From the NCBI RefSeq assembly GCF_009828095.1, contig NZ_WTYP01000002.1, positions 501,001 through 565,000 of the forward strand: a stretch of 64,000 nucleotides of DNA. Direction: 5' to 3'. The DNA is from Pontixanthobacter luteolus (GTDB lineage: Bacteria; Pseudomonadota; Alphaproteobacteria; Sphingomonadales; Sphingomonadaceae). Position numbers and translations under genes: made by a program. Below the pieces are notes generated by a model. The model ran no database searches. It was not told the origin of the DNA and was given only the letters and a program-made list of their open reading frames with translations. Positions within the stretch are counted from its first letter, which is position 1, and every line of letters starts with the position of its first letter. Positions 18,076 through 26,997 of this stretch are shown here, one piece after another.

Positions 18076-18813
18076 ATGGCTGACCAACCAAAACCGCTGA
18101 TGCCGCATGCGACTGCGACCTGGCTGATCGATAACACTTCGCTTGGTTTTGAGCAGATTGCCGAGTTCTGCGGGCTGCACATTCTTGAAGTGCAGGCAAT
18201 GGCCGATGACCTTGCGGGTAGCAAGTATACCGGCCGCGACCCGGTGCATTCCGGCGAACTGACGCAGGAAGAAATCGAACGCGGCCAGGCCGATTCGTCC
18301 TATAGCCTGGTCATGCAGAAAGCCCCGGTTGAAGTGACCCGGACTAAAGGCCCGCGTTATACGCCGGTGTCGAAGCGTCAGGACAAGCCAGATGGCATCG
18401 CCTGGATCCTGCGCAATCACCCCGAAGTTTCGGATGCGCAGATATCCAAACTGATCGGTACGACCCGCAATACAATCGGCGCGATCCGCGAGCGGAGCCA
18501 CTGGAACATCCAGAACATCCAGCCCAAGGATCCGGTTACGCTGGGCCTGTGTTCGCAGCGCGAACTCGATGCAGTGGTTGCCAAGGCGGCCAAGAACATC
18601 AAGCCTGTCGAAGGCGAAGAAGCAGCCGAAGATATCATCTTGGAAAAGGGCCCGAGCGACCGCGAGAAATTGATCGCGGAACTGCGCGCCGAACGTGACG
18701 AAGCGCAGAAAGCTGCTTCGGAAGCGGCTCAGGAAGCGGAAGCGGCTGCATGGCTGGAAGCCAAGCGTGCGGAAGAGAATTCCGAAGATGGCGGCGAAAC
18801 CGGCCAAGGCTGA
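18076..18813 (+). CDS. trcR: DUF1013 cell-cycle transcriptional regulator TrcR
   Basis: A 245-residue protein of the DUF1013 family, described in Alphaproteobacteria as the cell-cycle regulator TrcR. The N-terminal LPHATAT-like segment MPHATATWLIDNTSLGFEQIAEFCGLH looks like a helix-turn-helix. A second HTH-like stretch is SDAQISKLIGTTRNTIGAIRERSHW. The C-terminus is a charged, Glu/Ala-rich coiled coil. The ATG at 18076 was chosen because the domain begins directly after it; the frame is open 45 codons upstream, through the terminator. Confidence 0.88.
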   Translation: MADQPKPLMPHATATWLIDNTSLGFEQIAEFCGLHILEVQAMADDLAGSKYTGRDPVHSGELTQEEIERGQADSSYSLVMQKAPVEVTRTKGPRYTPVSKRQDKPDGIAWILRNHPEVSDAQISKLIGTTRNTIGAIRERSHWNIQNIQPKDPVTLGLCSQRELDAVVAKAAKNIKPVEGEEAAEDIILEKGPSDREKLIAELRAERDEAQKAASEAAQEAEAAAWLEAKRAEENSEDGGETGQG

Positions 18814-18820
18814 TTGCATG

Positions 18821-18841
18821 GACCGGCCCATACGGCCGGTC
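18821..18841 (+). terminator. Hairpin after trcR, probable terminator
   Basis: GACCGGCC and GGCCGGTC pair perfectly around a 5-base loop, 7 bases after the trcR stop. No clear T-run follows, so termination may be weak. Confidence 0.45.
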
Positions 18842-18911
18842 TGCTGATCGGTGCGCGGCTGCTGGCTGACGCACCGCATGTTTGAATAATTTCGACTTGT
18901 TGCAGCAGGAT

Positions 18912-18927
18912 AAGGGGATTTCCCCTT
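18912..18927 (+). promoter_or_regulatory. Short hairpin in the acyl-CoA ligase leader
   Basis: AAGGGGA and TCCCCTT pair perfectly around TT. The left arm contains the only purine-rich ribosome-site-like stretch in the leader, about 40 bases before the start. Confidence 0.3.
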
Positions 18928-18954
18928 GTCCGCTGCCGCTCCATGCGCCATCAA

Positions 18955-18972
18955 ACTTACATGAATGTAAGT
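18955..18972. promoter_or_regulatory. 18-bp palindrome over the acyl-CoA ligase start, probable operator
   Basis: ACTTACAT-GA-ATGTAAGT is an exact inverted repeat that includes the start codon at 18961. Half-site length and symmetry are those of TetR-family operators, as known for regulators of fatty-acid and acyl-CoA genes. No regulator gene is adjacent. Confidence 0.55.
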
Positions 18973-20673
18973 AGTGCCCCCAACCCGTTTGCCAGCATCG
19001 CCTATCATCACCCATCGGCGTGGGACATGCCGCTAACTCCGATGGCTTTGCCCGATATGTTCGCCGCGAGTACGCAGCGGGCGCCCGATGCTCCACTGGT
19101 GCACTTCATGGGGCGCACCTTCTCTTACCGCGAACTCTATGATGAGGCGCAGTGCTTCGCGCAGGCATTGCTGAATAGCGGGATCAAGCAGGGCGACCGC
19201 GTCGGTTTGTTTCTGCCCAATGTGCCCATCTACGTTGCCGCCTATTACGGGGCGATGATGGCCGGTGCAGTGGTGGTCAATTTCTCCCCTCTCTATTCGG
19301 TTGATGAGCTGGCTGAACAGGTCGCTGATTCCGGCACCCGGATGCTGGTTACGGTCGATGTCCCCGAACTTTATGGCACCGCTGAAAGGGTGCTGCATGG
19401 CTCTCGCCTGGAAAAACTGGTTGTCGGGCAACTTTCGTCGATGATTCCGAAGCTGAAGGGGCTGGCCATGCGGCTGGTCGCTCGAAGCAAAATTGCCAAG
19501 GTTGCCTATTCGCAAGAGGTCCTGCGCTGGCATGATCTGTGCGGTAGCAGCGGTAGCAGCGGCACCGCAAAATGCGAAGATCTTCCGCAAGCCGACCCGT
19601 CCGATCTGGCCTTGCTGCAATATACGGGGGGCACGACTGGGGCACCGAAGGGCGCCATGCTCAGCCACGCCAACCTTTCGATGAACGCGCAGCAGGTTGC
19701 GGCTATCAATCCATTTGGCAATGCCCAGAACGAAGTTTTCATGGGCGCGCTGCCGATGTTCCATGTGTTCGCCAACACGGCGTTGCTCAACCATGCCGTG
19801 GTGACCGGCGCGTCGATCGCGATGGTGCCGCGGTTTGACTCCGCGCAGGTGCTGGATGTCATCGGCACCTACCGGACAACAGGTTTCCCCGGTGTACCGA
19901 CGATGTTTCAGGCCTTGCTCGACAGCCCAAAGCTGGCAAGCACCGAAATGTCATCGCTCAAGGTCTGCATCTCGGGCGGGGCACCGCTGCCGGCGCCGGT
20001 CCGCGAACGGTTCGAGGCAGAGACCGGAGTTCGGGTAGTCGAAGGTTATGGCCTTACGGAGAGTTCCGGGGTGGTGTCCGTCAACCCATATGACGGGGTC
20101 CGCAAACCCGGCACCATCGGCCAGGTCGTCCCCGGTACGCATGTCCGCTTCGTTGACAAGGAAGACGCGGCGAAACCAGCGGCTGATGGTGAGCCGGGCG
20201 AACTCGTCATCTACGGGCCACAAGTCATGCAGGGTTACTGGAACCGGCCAGAGGAAGCGGCAACGGCATTTGTCGAGCTGGATGGGGACCGCTGGCTCCG
20301 GACCGGTGACATTGCGGTCCAGGATGAGGATGGCTTCATCAAGATTGTCGACCGCAGTAAAGACATGATCGCTGTCGGCGGTTTCAAGGTTTTCCCGAGC
20401 CAGGTCGAAAATGTGCTGGTCGCACATCCGGCTGTGAAGGAAACGCTCGTTCTGGGAATGCCCGACGATTATCTTGGCGAGACCCCGCATGCCTTCGTGA
20501 CCCTCAATGAAGGTCACGAAATTTCGGAAAGCGACCTCTCTGCGTGGCTCAACTCCCGCGTCGGCAAACACGAGCGGGTCACGAAACTGGTATTTCGGGA
20601 TGAGCTGCCCAAGACCATGATCGGCAAACTCGATCGCAAGGCCTTGCGTGCCGAGATTGCATCAGAGGGCTGA
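18961..20673 (+). CDS. Long-chain fatty-acid (dicarboxylate-type) CoA ligase
   Basis: A 570-residue adenylate-forming enzyme that activates a carboxylic acid to its CoA thioester. Motifs: YTGGTTGAPKGAM (AMP-binding P-loop), GYGLTES, WLRTGD, and the C-terminal PKTMIGKLDRKALR with the catalytic lysine. The N-terminal NPFASIAYHHPSAW segment resembles the FadD/PimA group of alphaproteobacteria. ATG 18961 was chosen because homologues begin a few residues before that segment; ATG 18943 is also possible, and neither has a good ribosome site. A perfect palindrome covers the start, suggesting repressor control. Confidence 0.88.
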   Translation: MNVSSAPNPFASIAYHHPSAWDMPLTPMALPDMFAASTQRAPDAPLVHFMGRTFSYRELYDEAQCFAQALLNSGIKQGDRVGLFLPNVPIYVAAYYGAMMAGAVVVNFSPLYSVDELAEQVADSGTRMLVTVDVPELYGTAERVLHGSRLEKLVVGQLSSMIPKLKGLAMRLVARSKIAKVAYSQEVLRWHDLCGSSGSSGTAKCEDLPQADPSDLALLQYTGGTTGAPKGAMLSHANLSMNAQQVAAINPFGNAQNEVFMGALPMFHVFANTALLNHAVVTGASIAMVPRFDSAQVLDVIGTYRTTGFPGVPTMFQALLDSPKLASTEMSSLKVCISGGAPLPAPVRERFEAETGVRVVEGYGLTESSGVVSVNPYDGVRKPGTIGQVVPGTHVRFVDKEDAAKPAADGEPGELVIYGPQVMQGYWNRPEEAATAFVELDGDRWLRTGDIAVQDEDGFIKIVDRSKDMIAVGGFKVFPSQVENVLVAHPAVKETLVLGMPDDYLGETPHAFVTLNEGHEISESDLSAWLNSRVGKHERVTKLVFRDELPKTMIGKLDRKALRAEIASEG

Positions 20674-20756
20674 AAGATCAGCCGCAGCCTGCTGTGATTA
20701 GTGTCTGACCGGATTTACGTAGCCCGGGCAAAAGGCAGTCGAGCCTGCCGCAGAGC

Positions 20757-21239
20757 TTAGGTTGCGAGTGTCAGTTTCGGCTCTTCATCGCCGGCAGAGC
20801 CTTTGCCGCCGCTCTTGGTTTCCATCGCAGAGATCATTCCGCCGCCCGCTGCATTCTGCGGTGCGAAGCGGCCTTCAACCTGCGCGCCCTGTTCGATCGT
20901 CAACGCATTGTAGTGCACATCACCCTTGATCCGCGCGCTTTTCAAGATGACGAGCTCACGCGCTGTGATCGAACCACTGACCGTTCCCGACATGCGTGCA
21001 CTTTCAGCGGTGATTGCCCCGTCGATGACGCTGTCAGCACCCTGTACGAGGGAGGCACAGGTGATGTCGCCTTCGATGCGCCCGTCGACATGCAGTTCGG
21101 TCGATGCGGATACATCACCGGTGATTCTTACGTCGGAACCGATCACTGAAAAGGTGGAGTTGTTGCCAGCCATTGTCTTATCGGTCGCTCTTCTGCTGCG
21201 GGGTGCTTCGGGTGCCTGATCGGGCTTCTTTGAGAACAT
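20757..21239 (-). CDS. Bactofilin family cytoskeletal protein
   Basis: A 160-residue bactofilin. A short, flexible, basic/proline-containing N-tail precedes the beta-helical DUF583 core (about residues 28-130) that starts STFSVIGSDVRITGDV; an Ala/Gly- and charge-rich tail follows. Bactofilins polymerise without nucleotide and localise cell-wall enzymes. Its start lies 62 bases inside the end of the upstream M23 gene, in another frame; a GGAG site precedes this ATG. An internal ATG at 21173, just after the M23 stop, is the alternative start. The bactofilin/M23 pairing is common and functionally meaningful. Confidence 0.9.
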   Translation of the reverse strand: MFSKKPDQAPEAPRSRRATDKTMAGNNSTFSVIGSDVRITGDVSASTELHVDGRIEGDITCASLVQGADSVIDGAITAESARMSGTVSGSITARELVILKSARIKGDVHYNALTIEQGAQVEGRFAPQNAAGGGMISAMETKSGGKGSAGDEEPKLTLAT

Positions 21240-22353
21240 TGGGGGCTTTCTCCAGGAAAGGTCGCGGGTTAACCGCGCGCTCGTTGATGCGCACTTCGAA
21301 GTGGAGGTGCGGTCCGGTCGAACGACCGGTGCTGCCGATTGCGCCGATCACATCGCCGGCTTCGACGGTTTGCCCCACCTTGGCAGCGTAGTTCGACATA
21401 TGGGCATAGCGGGTCATCAGCCCGTTGCCGTGGCTGATTTCTACAGTTTTGCCGTAACCGGATTTGCCGCCGACATAGGTGACACGCCCTTTCGCGGCGG
21501 CGTAGATTGGAGCCCCGCGGGGGCCCTTGAAGTCCAGCCCGCTGTGCATCGCGGCGGCGCCGGTGAACGGATCGCGGCGATAGCCATAGCTGGAAGTGAC
21601 CATTTTAACGTGCGCAGGCGCAACCTGCGGAATGCTGTCGAGGCCGCGCTCAAGTGCGTTCATCCGGGCCAGACTGAGGCCGAGGCGTTCGAAGCGCGGG
21701 TCGAGACCGCCGCTCGAACCCGAAGACAGCAATTCCAGCGGACCACCCATTGCCGACGTATCAAGCCGGGCCTGCATGGTCTTGGGATCAAGTCCCAGCT
21801 GGCGGATGGCCTGCGCGGCGCGTGCTGCGCGGCGGTCGGCGAATCGGGTCAGCTTTTCCACCAGAGCAAGCTGGCGGGCTTCGATTTTGGCCAGTTCACC
21901 GGCTTCCGGGATCAGCGCGCTGACTTTCGATACGGTGTCGTTGGCTTCGCTGGTGGAGTCAGTAACCGTTTCGCCTTCGGACAACTTTACGTCGTTGGGA
22001 ATGGCGGCAGTGGCTGCTTCGAGAAATTCCTGACGAGCGGCCAGATCGCTGGTCACCTTGGTCAGATCGTCGGCATACTCGGCAACCCGGTCTTCCGCAG
22101 TGGCAACCTTCGCTTCGCGTTCAAGCAGAGATACGCGGTCAGCCTCGGCGCGGTATTGAGACCACGCCATGATTGCCATGGAGATGGCCCACACCAGCAA
22201 GGCGGACACGGTCGCAGCAGCAGCGATTTTCTGCATGCGCGACGAAATCTTGATGAAGCGGACCTGCCCCTGCGATCGCATGAAAAATTCGCGATCCGGA
22301 AACCAGTCAGCCAAACGGGATTTCCATCCGTCGGCAGTAACGTTCTTGTCCAA
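21178..22353 (-). CDS. M23 peptidoglycan endopeptidase paired with bactofilin
   Basis: A protein of about 391 residues with a short cytoplasmic stretch WFPDREFFMRSQGQVRF, one membrane segment (AAAATVSALLVWAISMAIM), a periplasmic coiled coil, and a C-terminal M23 domain with intact zinc-site elements (RRDPFTGAAAMHSGLDF, GPHLHFEV). It should cut peptide cross-links in peptidoglycan and act with the overlapping bactofilin gene in shape control. The TTG at 22353 puts the start about 16 residues before the conserved WFPDREF; the frame stays open to an ATG-type start at 22539, so the start is uncertain. Confidence 0.85.
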   Translation of the reverse strand: MDKNVTADGWKSRLADWFPDREFFMRSQGQVRFIKISSRMQKIAAAATVSALLVWAISMAIMAWSQYRAEADRVSLLEREAKVATAEDRVAEYADDLTKVTSDLAARQEFLEAATAAIPNDVKLSEGETVTDSTSEANDTVSKVSALIPEAGELAKIEARQLALVEKLTRFADRRAARAAQAIRQLGLDPKTMQARLDTSAMGGPLELLSSGSSGGLDPRFERLGLSLARMNALERGLDSIPQVAPAHVKMVTSSYGYRRDPFTGAAAMHSGLDFKGPRGAPIYAAAKGRVTYVGGKSGYGKTVEISHGNGLMTRYAHMSNYAAKVGQTVEAGDVIGAIGSTGRSTGPHLHFEVRINERAVNPRPFLEKAPNVLKEARSGTRSTPQQKSDR

Positions 22354-22635
22354 AGCGACCCCAATACGTGATTTTTTATTGTGCGGCTCGCTAGCATGCG
22401 AATCCAAACTGGTCGAATCCGGGTGCCCACCGAAGGGATCAATTGAGCGAGTCCCGCGATGAATTGAATGCGAATTGTGAAATTTTCGACTTCGCGCGGG
22501 AACGAATCGATAATTCACGGGTTTGCTGGCGCCTAACATTGTGGTGGCGCAATACCCGAAGAATGCTAATCGACAGTTGATGATTGAAAAACCGGGCAGT
22601 CAGGCGCGCTGCGTCATTCGCAGGGCAAGCGTGCG

Positions 22636-23316
22636 ATGAGCAAGGGCCGGAGAATCGGTCTGCTCGGGGGCAGTTTCAATCCAGCCCATGGCGGCCATCG
22701 GCGCATTTCCCTGTTTGCCGCAAAGGCACTCGGGCTTGATGAAGTCTGGTGGATGGTATCGCCGGGCAACCCGCTGAAACCGAAGCGCGGGATGGCCCCG
22801 CTGACCGCAAGGGTCCGCTCGGCGATGCGGCAGGCCAGGCGCGCCCCGATAAAGGTCACTGCAATCGAACAGCAGCTGGGCACCAGATACACGGCCGACA
22901 CCCTCGATGCAGTCGTGCGGCGATATTCCAAGAACGAATTCGTATGGCTGATGGGGTCGGACAATCTGGGCCAGTTTCACCGCTGGCGGCAATGGCGAAA
23001 AATCGCACGAACAATGCCGATTGCGGTGATTGCCCGCCCGGGCTATGATAGGCAGGCTATCGCGAGCCCCGCGATGGCTTGGCTAGGGAAATATCGTGTT
23101 TCCCCGGCGACCTTGTCGAAACGGGGCAGATGGAGCGCACCAGCACTGGTTATATTGCGATTTGATCCCGACCCGCGATCGGCGACGTCAATCCGTCGAT
23201 CCGACCCGGAATGGTTTTCGCGAATGCCAGATGGACCGCTTCGTGACCAGGTGACCCACCGACCCATTTATCCGACCGAGCCGCAACACGATGCGGGGGC
23301 GGCGCAGACAGCATGA
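22636..23316 (+). CDS. nadD: Nicotinate-nucleotide adenylyltransferase
   Basis: A 226-residue nucleotidyltransferase that makes deamido-NAD from nicotinate mononucleotide and ATP. The nucleotide-binding motif GGSFNPAHGGH is at residues 11-21, WLMGSDNL is the mid-chain substrate region, and SATSIR fits the C-terminal SxTxxR motif. The last 30 residues are an unconserved tail. It is the first gene of a run with rsfS and rlmH, a classical bacterial neighbourhood. The 282 bases between it and the divergent M23 gene hold no other gene. Confidence 0.93.
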   Translation: MSKGRRIGLLGGSFNPAHGGHRRISLFAAKALGLDEVWWMVSPGNPLKPKRGMAPLTARVRSAMRQARRAPIKVTAIEQQLGTRYTADTLDAVVRRYSKNEFVWLMGSDNLGQFHRWRQWRKIARTMPIAVIARPGYDRQAIASPAMAWLGKYRVSPATLSKRGRWSAPALVILRFDPDPRSATSIRRSDPEWFSRMPDGPLRDQVTHRPIYPTEPQHDAGAAQTA

Positions 23317-23373
23317 AAAGCTGGTCCGCTTGCCTGTCGGAAATTCAAGAATTCAGGAGTATCGCTTACGCCT

Positions 23374-23805
23374 ATGACTCAGGCGCACACACATTTGGCC
23401 GAAAATGGCCCATCCGCAAACAATGCCGGAGCTGCAATGACTGAAATCGAAGCTGAACCCGGTTCGGCGCTCGCTGTCGTACTCGAACAACTCGATGACG
23501 ATCAGGCGCAGGATCTGGTCACTATCCCGCTTGCCGGCAAATCGAGCATCGCCGATCACATGGTTATCGCTTCCGGGCGGTCGACCCGCCAGGTCGCGTC
23601 GATGGCGCAAAAGCTGGCCGAACGTATCAAGCGCGAGGGACATGGTCCCGTGCGGCTCGAAGGGCTGCCTGCGGCCGACTGGGTGCTGATCGATGCCGGT
23701 GACGTTGTCGTCCATCTGTTCCGTCCGGAAGTGCGCAGCTTCTACAATCTGGAACGTATGTGGGCGTTTGGCGATGCACCGCCGGTTGCCGCCGGTAACG
23801 CCTGA
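23374..23805 (+). CDS. rsfS: Ribosomal silencing factor RsfS
   Basis: A 143-residue protein of the RsfS/Iojap family that binds ribosomal protein uL14 and blocks subunit joining when nutrients are low. The core runs from about residue 30: QAQDLVTIPL, ADHMVIASGRSTRQV, DWVLIDAGDVVVHLF and FYNLERMW. The first 25 residues are not conserved, so a downstream ATG (residue 22) may be the real start. It lies between nadD and rlmH, as in many bacteria. Confidence 0.93.
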   Translation: MTQAHTHLAENGPSANNAGAAMTEIEAEPGSALAVVLEQLDDDQAQDLVTIPLAGKSSIADHMVIASGRSTRQVASMAQKLAERIKREGHGPVRLEGLPAADWVLIDAGDVVVHLFRPEVRSFYNLERMWAFGDAPPVAAGNA

Positions 23806-23877
23806 GCTAACTTTCTGAGCAGCCAGACCTGACCAGCTGGCTGCAACTGAACTTTCCCCGGAAGGGAGCCAATCGCG

Positions 23878-24300
23878 ATGCAGCTTCATGTCATCGCCCG
23901 CGGTAAAATCGGGCGCTCACCCGAGGCGGAACTGGTTTCGCGATACGAAAAACGCATCAACTGGCCAATCAGGCTGACCGAACTGCCTGAAACCGGCGGT
24001 AAGGTCGGCGATCCGCAAACTCCGTGCCGCACCGTCTTGCTGGACGAACGCGGGAAGCAGCTTTCGTCTGAAGAATTTGCTGCGCTGCTGGGCAAGTGGC
24101 GCGATGAAGGCGTGCGTGAAACGCGGTTTGTTATCGGCGCGGCCGATGGCCATTCTGCAGACGAGAGGCGCGATGCTGATCTGCTGTTCGCTTTCGGCAA
24201 GGCAACATGGCCGCATATGATGGCTCGGGCGATGCTGCTGGAACAGCTCTATCGGGCAACCGCGATCCTTGCCGGACACCCGTATCATCGGGCAGGATGA
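23878..24300 (+). CDS. rlmH: 23S rRNA (pseudouridine1915-N3)-methyltransferase RlmH
   Basis: A 140-residue SPOUT methyltransferase acting on helix 69 of 23S rRNA in assembled ribosomes. The knotted AdoMet site shows as FVIGAADGH (about residues 82-90), and the C-terminal LEQLYRATAILAGHPYH is the family signature. GGAAGGGAG before the start is a good ribosome site. Its stop overlaps the start of the next gene by ATGA. Confidence 0.95.
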   Translation: MQLHVIARGKIGRSPEAELVSRYEKRINWPIRLTELPETGGKVGDPQTPCRTVLLDERGKQLSSEEFAALLGKWRDEGVRETRFVIGAADGHSADERRDADLLFAFGKATWPHMMARAMLLEQLYRATAILAGHPYHRAG

Positions 24301-25523
24301 CAGGCATGATCCGCAGCCGCATCCCCGTTTTACTGCTGGCCTTGCTGCCGATAGGGGCGGGCATAGCGGCGATTGCTCAGCGAGCCGACATATCAGGCGA
24401 TTCCGCCGCGACCCGTGCAGCCTTGAACAAGGCGCTGCAGGACGCCCGTGAAGCGGAGGCGCGCGGCAAGAAGCTGGAGGCCGAGGCCGCGCTTGCAACC
24501 GAAGCTGCAGAGAAGACCGCCCGCGAGGCGGCTGCCCTTGCTGCCCGCATCCAGCAGGCCGAGGCCGGAATTGCCGCCGCAGAGGCACGGATCGGGCTGA
24601 TCGATGAACAGCGCCAGCAACTGAACCGGCGGCTGTCTGCCCGCCGGGAGCCACTCGTGCGCCTGACCGGCGCTCTGCAAAAGCTTGCCCGCCGCCCCTT
24701 GGCGCTTTCTGCACTCAAACCGGGCAGCGTGCGCGAGACGGTGTATTTGCGCGCCGTGCTTGAGAGTACGATCCCGCAGATCCGGCAGCGGACGGCGGCC
24801 CTGCGTGCAGAAATCGATCGCGGTCGCGCCTTGGAAGAAGAAGCGCAGCAGGCCTTGGTCGTTTTGGAGAAAAGCGAATCGGAACTGGCCCAGCGGCGAA
24901 CCCGGCTGGCTTCGGTCGAGACGCAGCAGCGGCTGGTGTCGCGGCAAACCGGCGGCGAAGCGGACCGTGAGAACGAACGCGCCTTGGCCTTGGCGGAGGA
25001 AGCGCGCGATCTTGATGCGCTGGTCGAGCAGCTGGACGAAGCGGGATCGCTGCGCGCAGAGTTGGCGTCGCTATCCGGGCCGATCATGCGGCCTGCGCAG
25101 CCCGGTAGTGCGCAGGCGGTCGTCGCTGACCCATCCCCGACGCCAACCGCCAGCAGGCCCAGATCGGGTTTTCAATTGCCGGTAACCGGACGGACCATTG
25201 CCGGATTCGGCGAAGCGGGTGAAGGCGGCGTGCGCAATAATGGCATCACCCTTTCTCCCCGCGATGGTGCCCAGATTGTTGCTCCCGCAGAAGGGCGGGT
25301 CGCTTTCGCCGGCCCTTACCGCGGGTATGACCGGATCGTGATCCTCGAACATGAAGGCGGATGGACCAGCCTGGTCACAGGTCTCGCCCGGACCGATGTG
25401 GCGGTTGGCGATGATCTGGTGGCGGGATCACCTCTGGGCGTGGCAGGAACCGGCTCTCCCGTTGTGACATTGGAGCTTCGCCGCGGCGGTAAGCCGGTGA
25501 ACCCGTTGGAATATTTGCGCTGA
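24297..25523 (+). CDS. EnvC-like murein hydrolase activator (degenerate LytM domain)
   Basis: A 408-residue periplasmic protein: an N-terminal signal or membrane segment, a long Ala/Glu/Arg-rich coiled coil (about 30-265), a Pro/Ser linker and a C-terminal M23-fold domain. The zinc ligands are lost: NNGITLSPRDG replaces the HxxxD region and VTLELRRGG replaces the HLHFE motif. It should therefore activate amidases rather than cut peptidoglycan, like EnvC. ATG 24297 overlaps the rlmH stop; the open frame further upstream is inside rlmH. The ctpA gene follows 91 bases later, a common arrangement. Confidence 0.87.
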   Translation: MTGMIRSRIPVLLLALLPIGAGIAAIAQRADISGDSAATRAALNKALQDAREAEARGKKLEAEAALATEAAEKTAREAAALAARIQQAEAGIAAAEARIGLIDEQRQQLNRRLSARREPLVRLTGALQKLARRPLALSALKPGSVRETVYLRAVLESTIPQIRQRTAALRAEIDRGRALEEEAQQALVVLEKSESELAQRRTRLASVETQQRLVSRQTGGEADRENERALALAEEARDLDALVEQLDEAGSLRAELASLSGPIMRPAQPGSAQAVVADPSPTPTASRPRSGFQLPVTGRTIAGFGEAGEGGVRNNGITLSPRDGAQIVAPAEGRVAFAGPYRGYDRIVILEHEGGWTSLVTGLARTDVAVGDDLVAGSPLGVAGTGSPVVTLELRRGGKPVNPLEYLR

Positions 25524-25614
25524 CAACATCCCATGATGGGACTGCGGAGAATCCTCATCTGGTGTTCAGGCACCTTGCGCGATAAGTTACGACTGAATCG
25601 AAAGGCCAGATTGC

Positions 25615-26952
25615 ATGAAGTTTGCCGCATTAGCTCGTTCCGCCGCTCTGGTGACTGCCGTCGCTCTGATCCCGGCGACTACTGCCGGAATGGCGCAGGT
25701 TGATGGCCGCGCCGGGCCCGAGTTCGCCAAACTTTTCGCGACCTATCAGCAAATCAAGGCCAATTACGTCGAGGATGTCGACGACGAAAAGCTGATTCGC
25801 GGTGCGATTGACGGAATGCTGGCATCGCTTGATCCGCATTCGGCCTATCTCGACGGGTCTGATCTGGAGCGCCTCACCACCATGATCGACGGCAATTATT
25901 CCGGTCTCGGCCTGTCGGTGATCATGGAAGATGGCGCAGTGAAGATCATTTCGCCATTTCGCGGCAGCCCTGCCGAAAAGGCCGGGATCAAGGCTGGCGA
26001 TTACATCACTCATCTCGATGGCGACCTGATCTATGGCGGCGATCTCGATGAAGCAGTCAGCCGTATGCGCGGGCCAGAGGGGACTTCGATCCGCCTGACT
26101 GTGTTCCGCGCAGGACGCGACGAACCATTTGACGTGACCGTGACGCGCGGCGTGATTGAGCTTGAGCCTGTTACGCACAAGCTGGAAAGCGGGAATATCG
26201 GCGTGATCACGGTGAACGAATTTTCCCGCGATGTGGGCGCTGACGTGTTCTCCGCCTGGCAAGGTCTGCGTAAGGAGGCGACCGGCCGGATGAACGGCCT
26301 AGTGCTTGATTTGCGCTCCAACCCCGGCGGTTCGCTGGACGAAGCCGTGGCGCTTTCAGACCTGTTCCTCGACAAGGGGCGGATTGTCTCGCAGCGCGGC
26401 CGCGCCCGCGGTGAGACTTTGCTGTATGATGCGGAAAGCGTGTTCCGCGGCGAGATTGCGCGGGACATCCCGCTGATCGTTCTGATCGACGCCGGATCGG
26501 CGTCTGCCTCTGAAATTGTGGCCGGTGCGCTGCAGGATCATCGCCGCGCCGTGATCATGGGAGAGCGTAGCTTCGGCAAGGGCAGTGTGCAAACGCTGCT
26601 GCCGTTGACGCGGGATACCGCCCTGAAGCTTACAACGGCGCGCTATTTCACACCTGCGGGCAAATCGGTTCAGGAAGGCGGTATCACGCCAGATATCAAG
26701 GTGCCGCAGCTGTCCGATCCCGACCTGGAAAAACGCGCGAAATTCCAGCTGCGCGAATCGGATCTGCGCGGGCATCTGGTCAACGAACTGGAACTCGAGG
26801 ATGAAGCCCTCGAAACCGACAAGGCGGATGATCCGCGTTTCAAACTGACTGCGGCAGAACTGGAAGCGCAGGGGGTCGAGGATTTTCAGCTGCATTATGC
26901 GCTGCAAACGCTTCGCCGTACCTCGCCCAATGCGGTCGCCAGCCGCAAGTAA
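25615..26952 (+). CDS. ctpA: S41 family C-terminal processing peptidase
   Basis: A 445-residue periplasmic serine peptidase with a signal peptide (cut near AGMAQ). A PDZ domain (about 95-175) precedes the catalytic fold with the Ser/Lys dyad: Ser297 in GSASASE and Lys322 in SFGKGSVQ, 25 residues apart as in Tsp/CtpB. It trims or degrades periplasmic proteins, possibly including cell-wall enzymes, which fits its place just after the EnvC-like gene. The C-terminal part after residue 360 is charged and less conserved. Confidence 0.92.
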   Translation: MKFAALARSAALVTAVALIPATTAGMAQVDGRAGPEFAKLFATYQQIKANYVEDVDDEKLIRGAIDGMLASLDPHSAYLDGSDLERLTTMIDGNYSGLGLSVIMEDGAVKIISPFRGSPAEKAGIKAGDYITHLDGDLIYGGDLDEAVSRMRGPEGTSIRLTVFRAGRDEPFDVTVTRGVIELEPVTHKLESGNIGVITVNEFSRDVGADVFSAWQGLRKEATGRMNGLVLDLRSNPGGSLDEAVALSDLFLDKGRIVSQRGRARGETLLYDAESVFRGEIARDIPLIVLIDAGSASASEIVAGALQDHRRAVIMGERSFGKGSVQTLLPLTRDTALKLTTARYFTPAGKSVQEGGITPDIKVPQLSDPDLEKRAKFQLRESDLRGHLVNELELEDEALETDKADDPRFKLTAAELEAQGVEDFQLHYALQTLRRTSPNAVASRK

Positions 26953-26997
26953 TGCGGGGCGCGAACAAGGCCGACTTATCAAGGACTTCCTGCTGCC

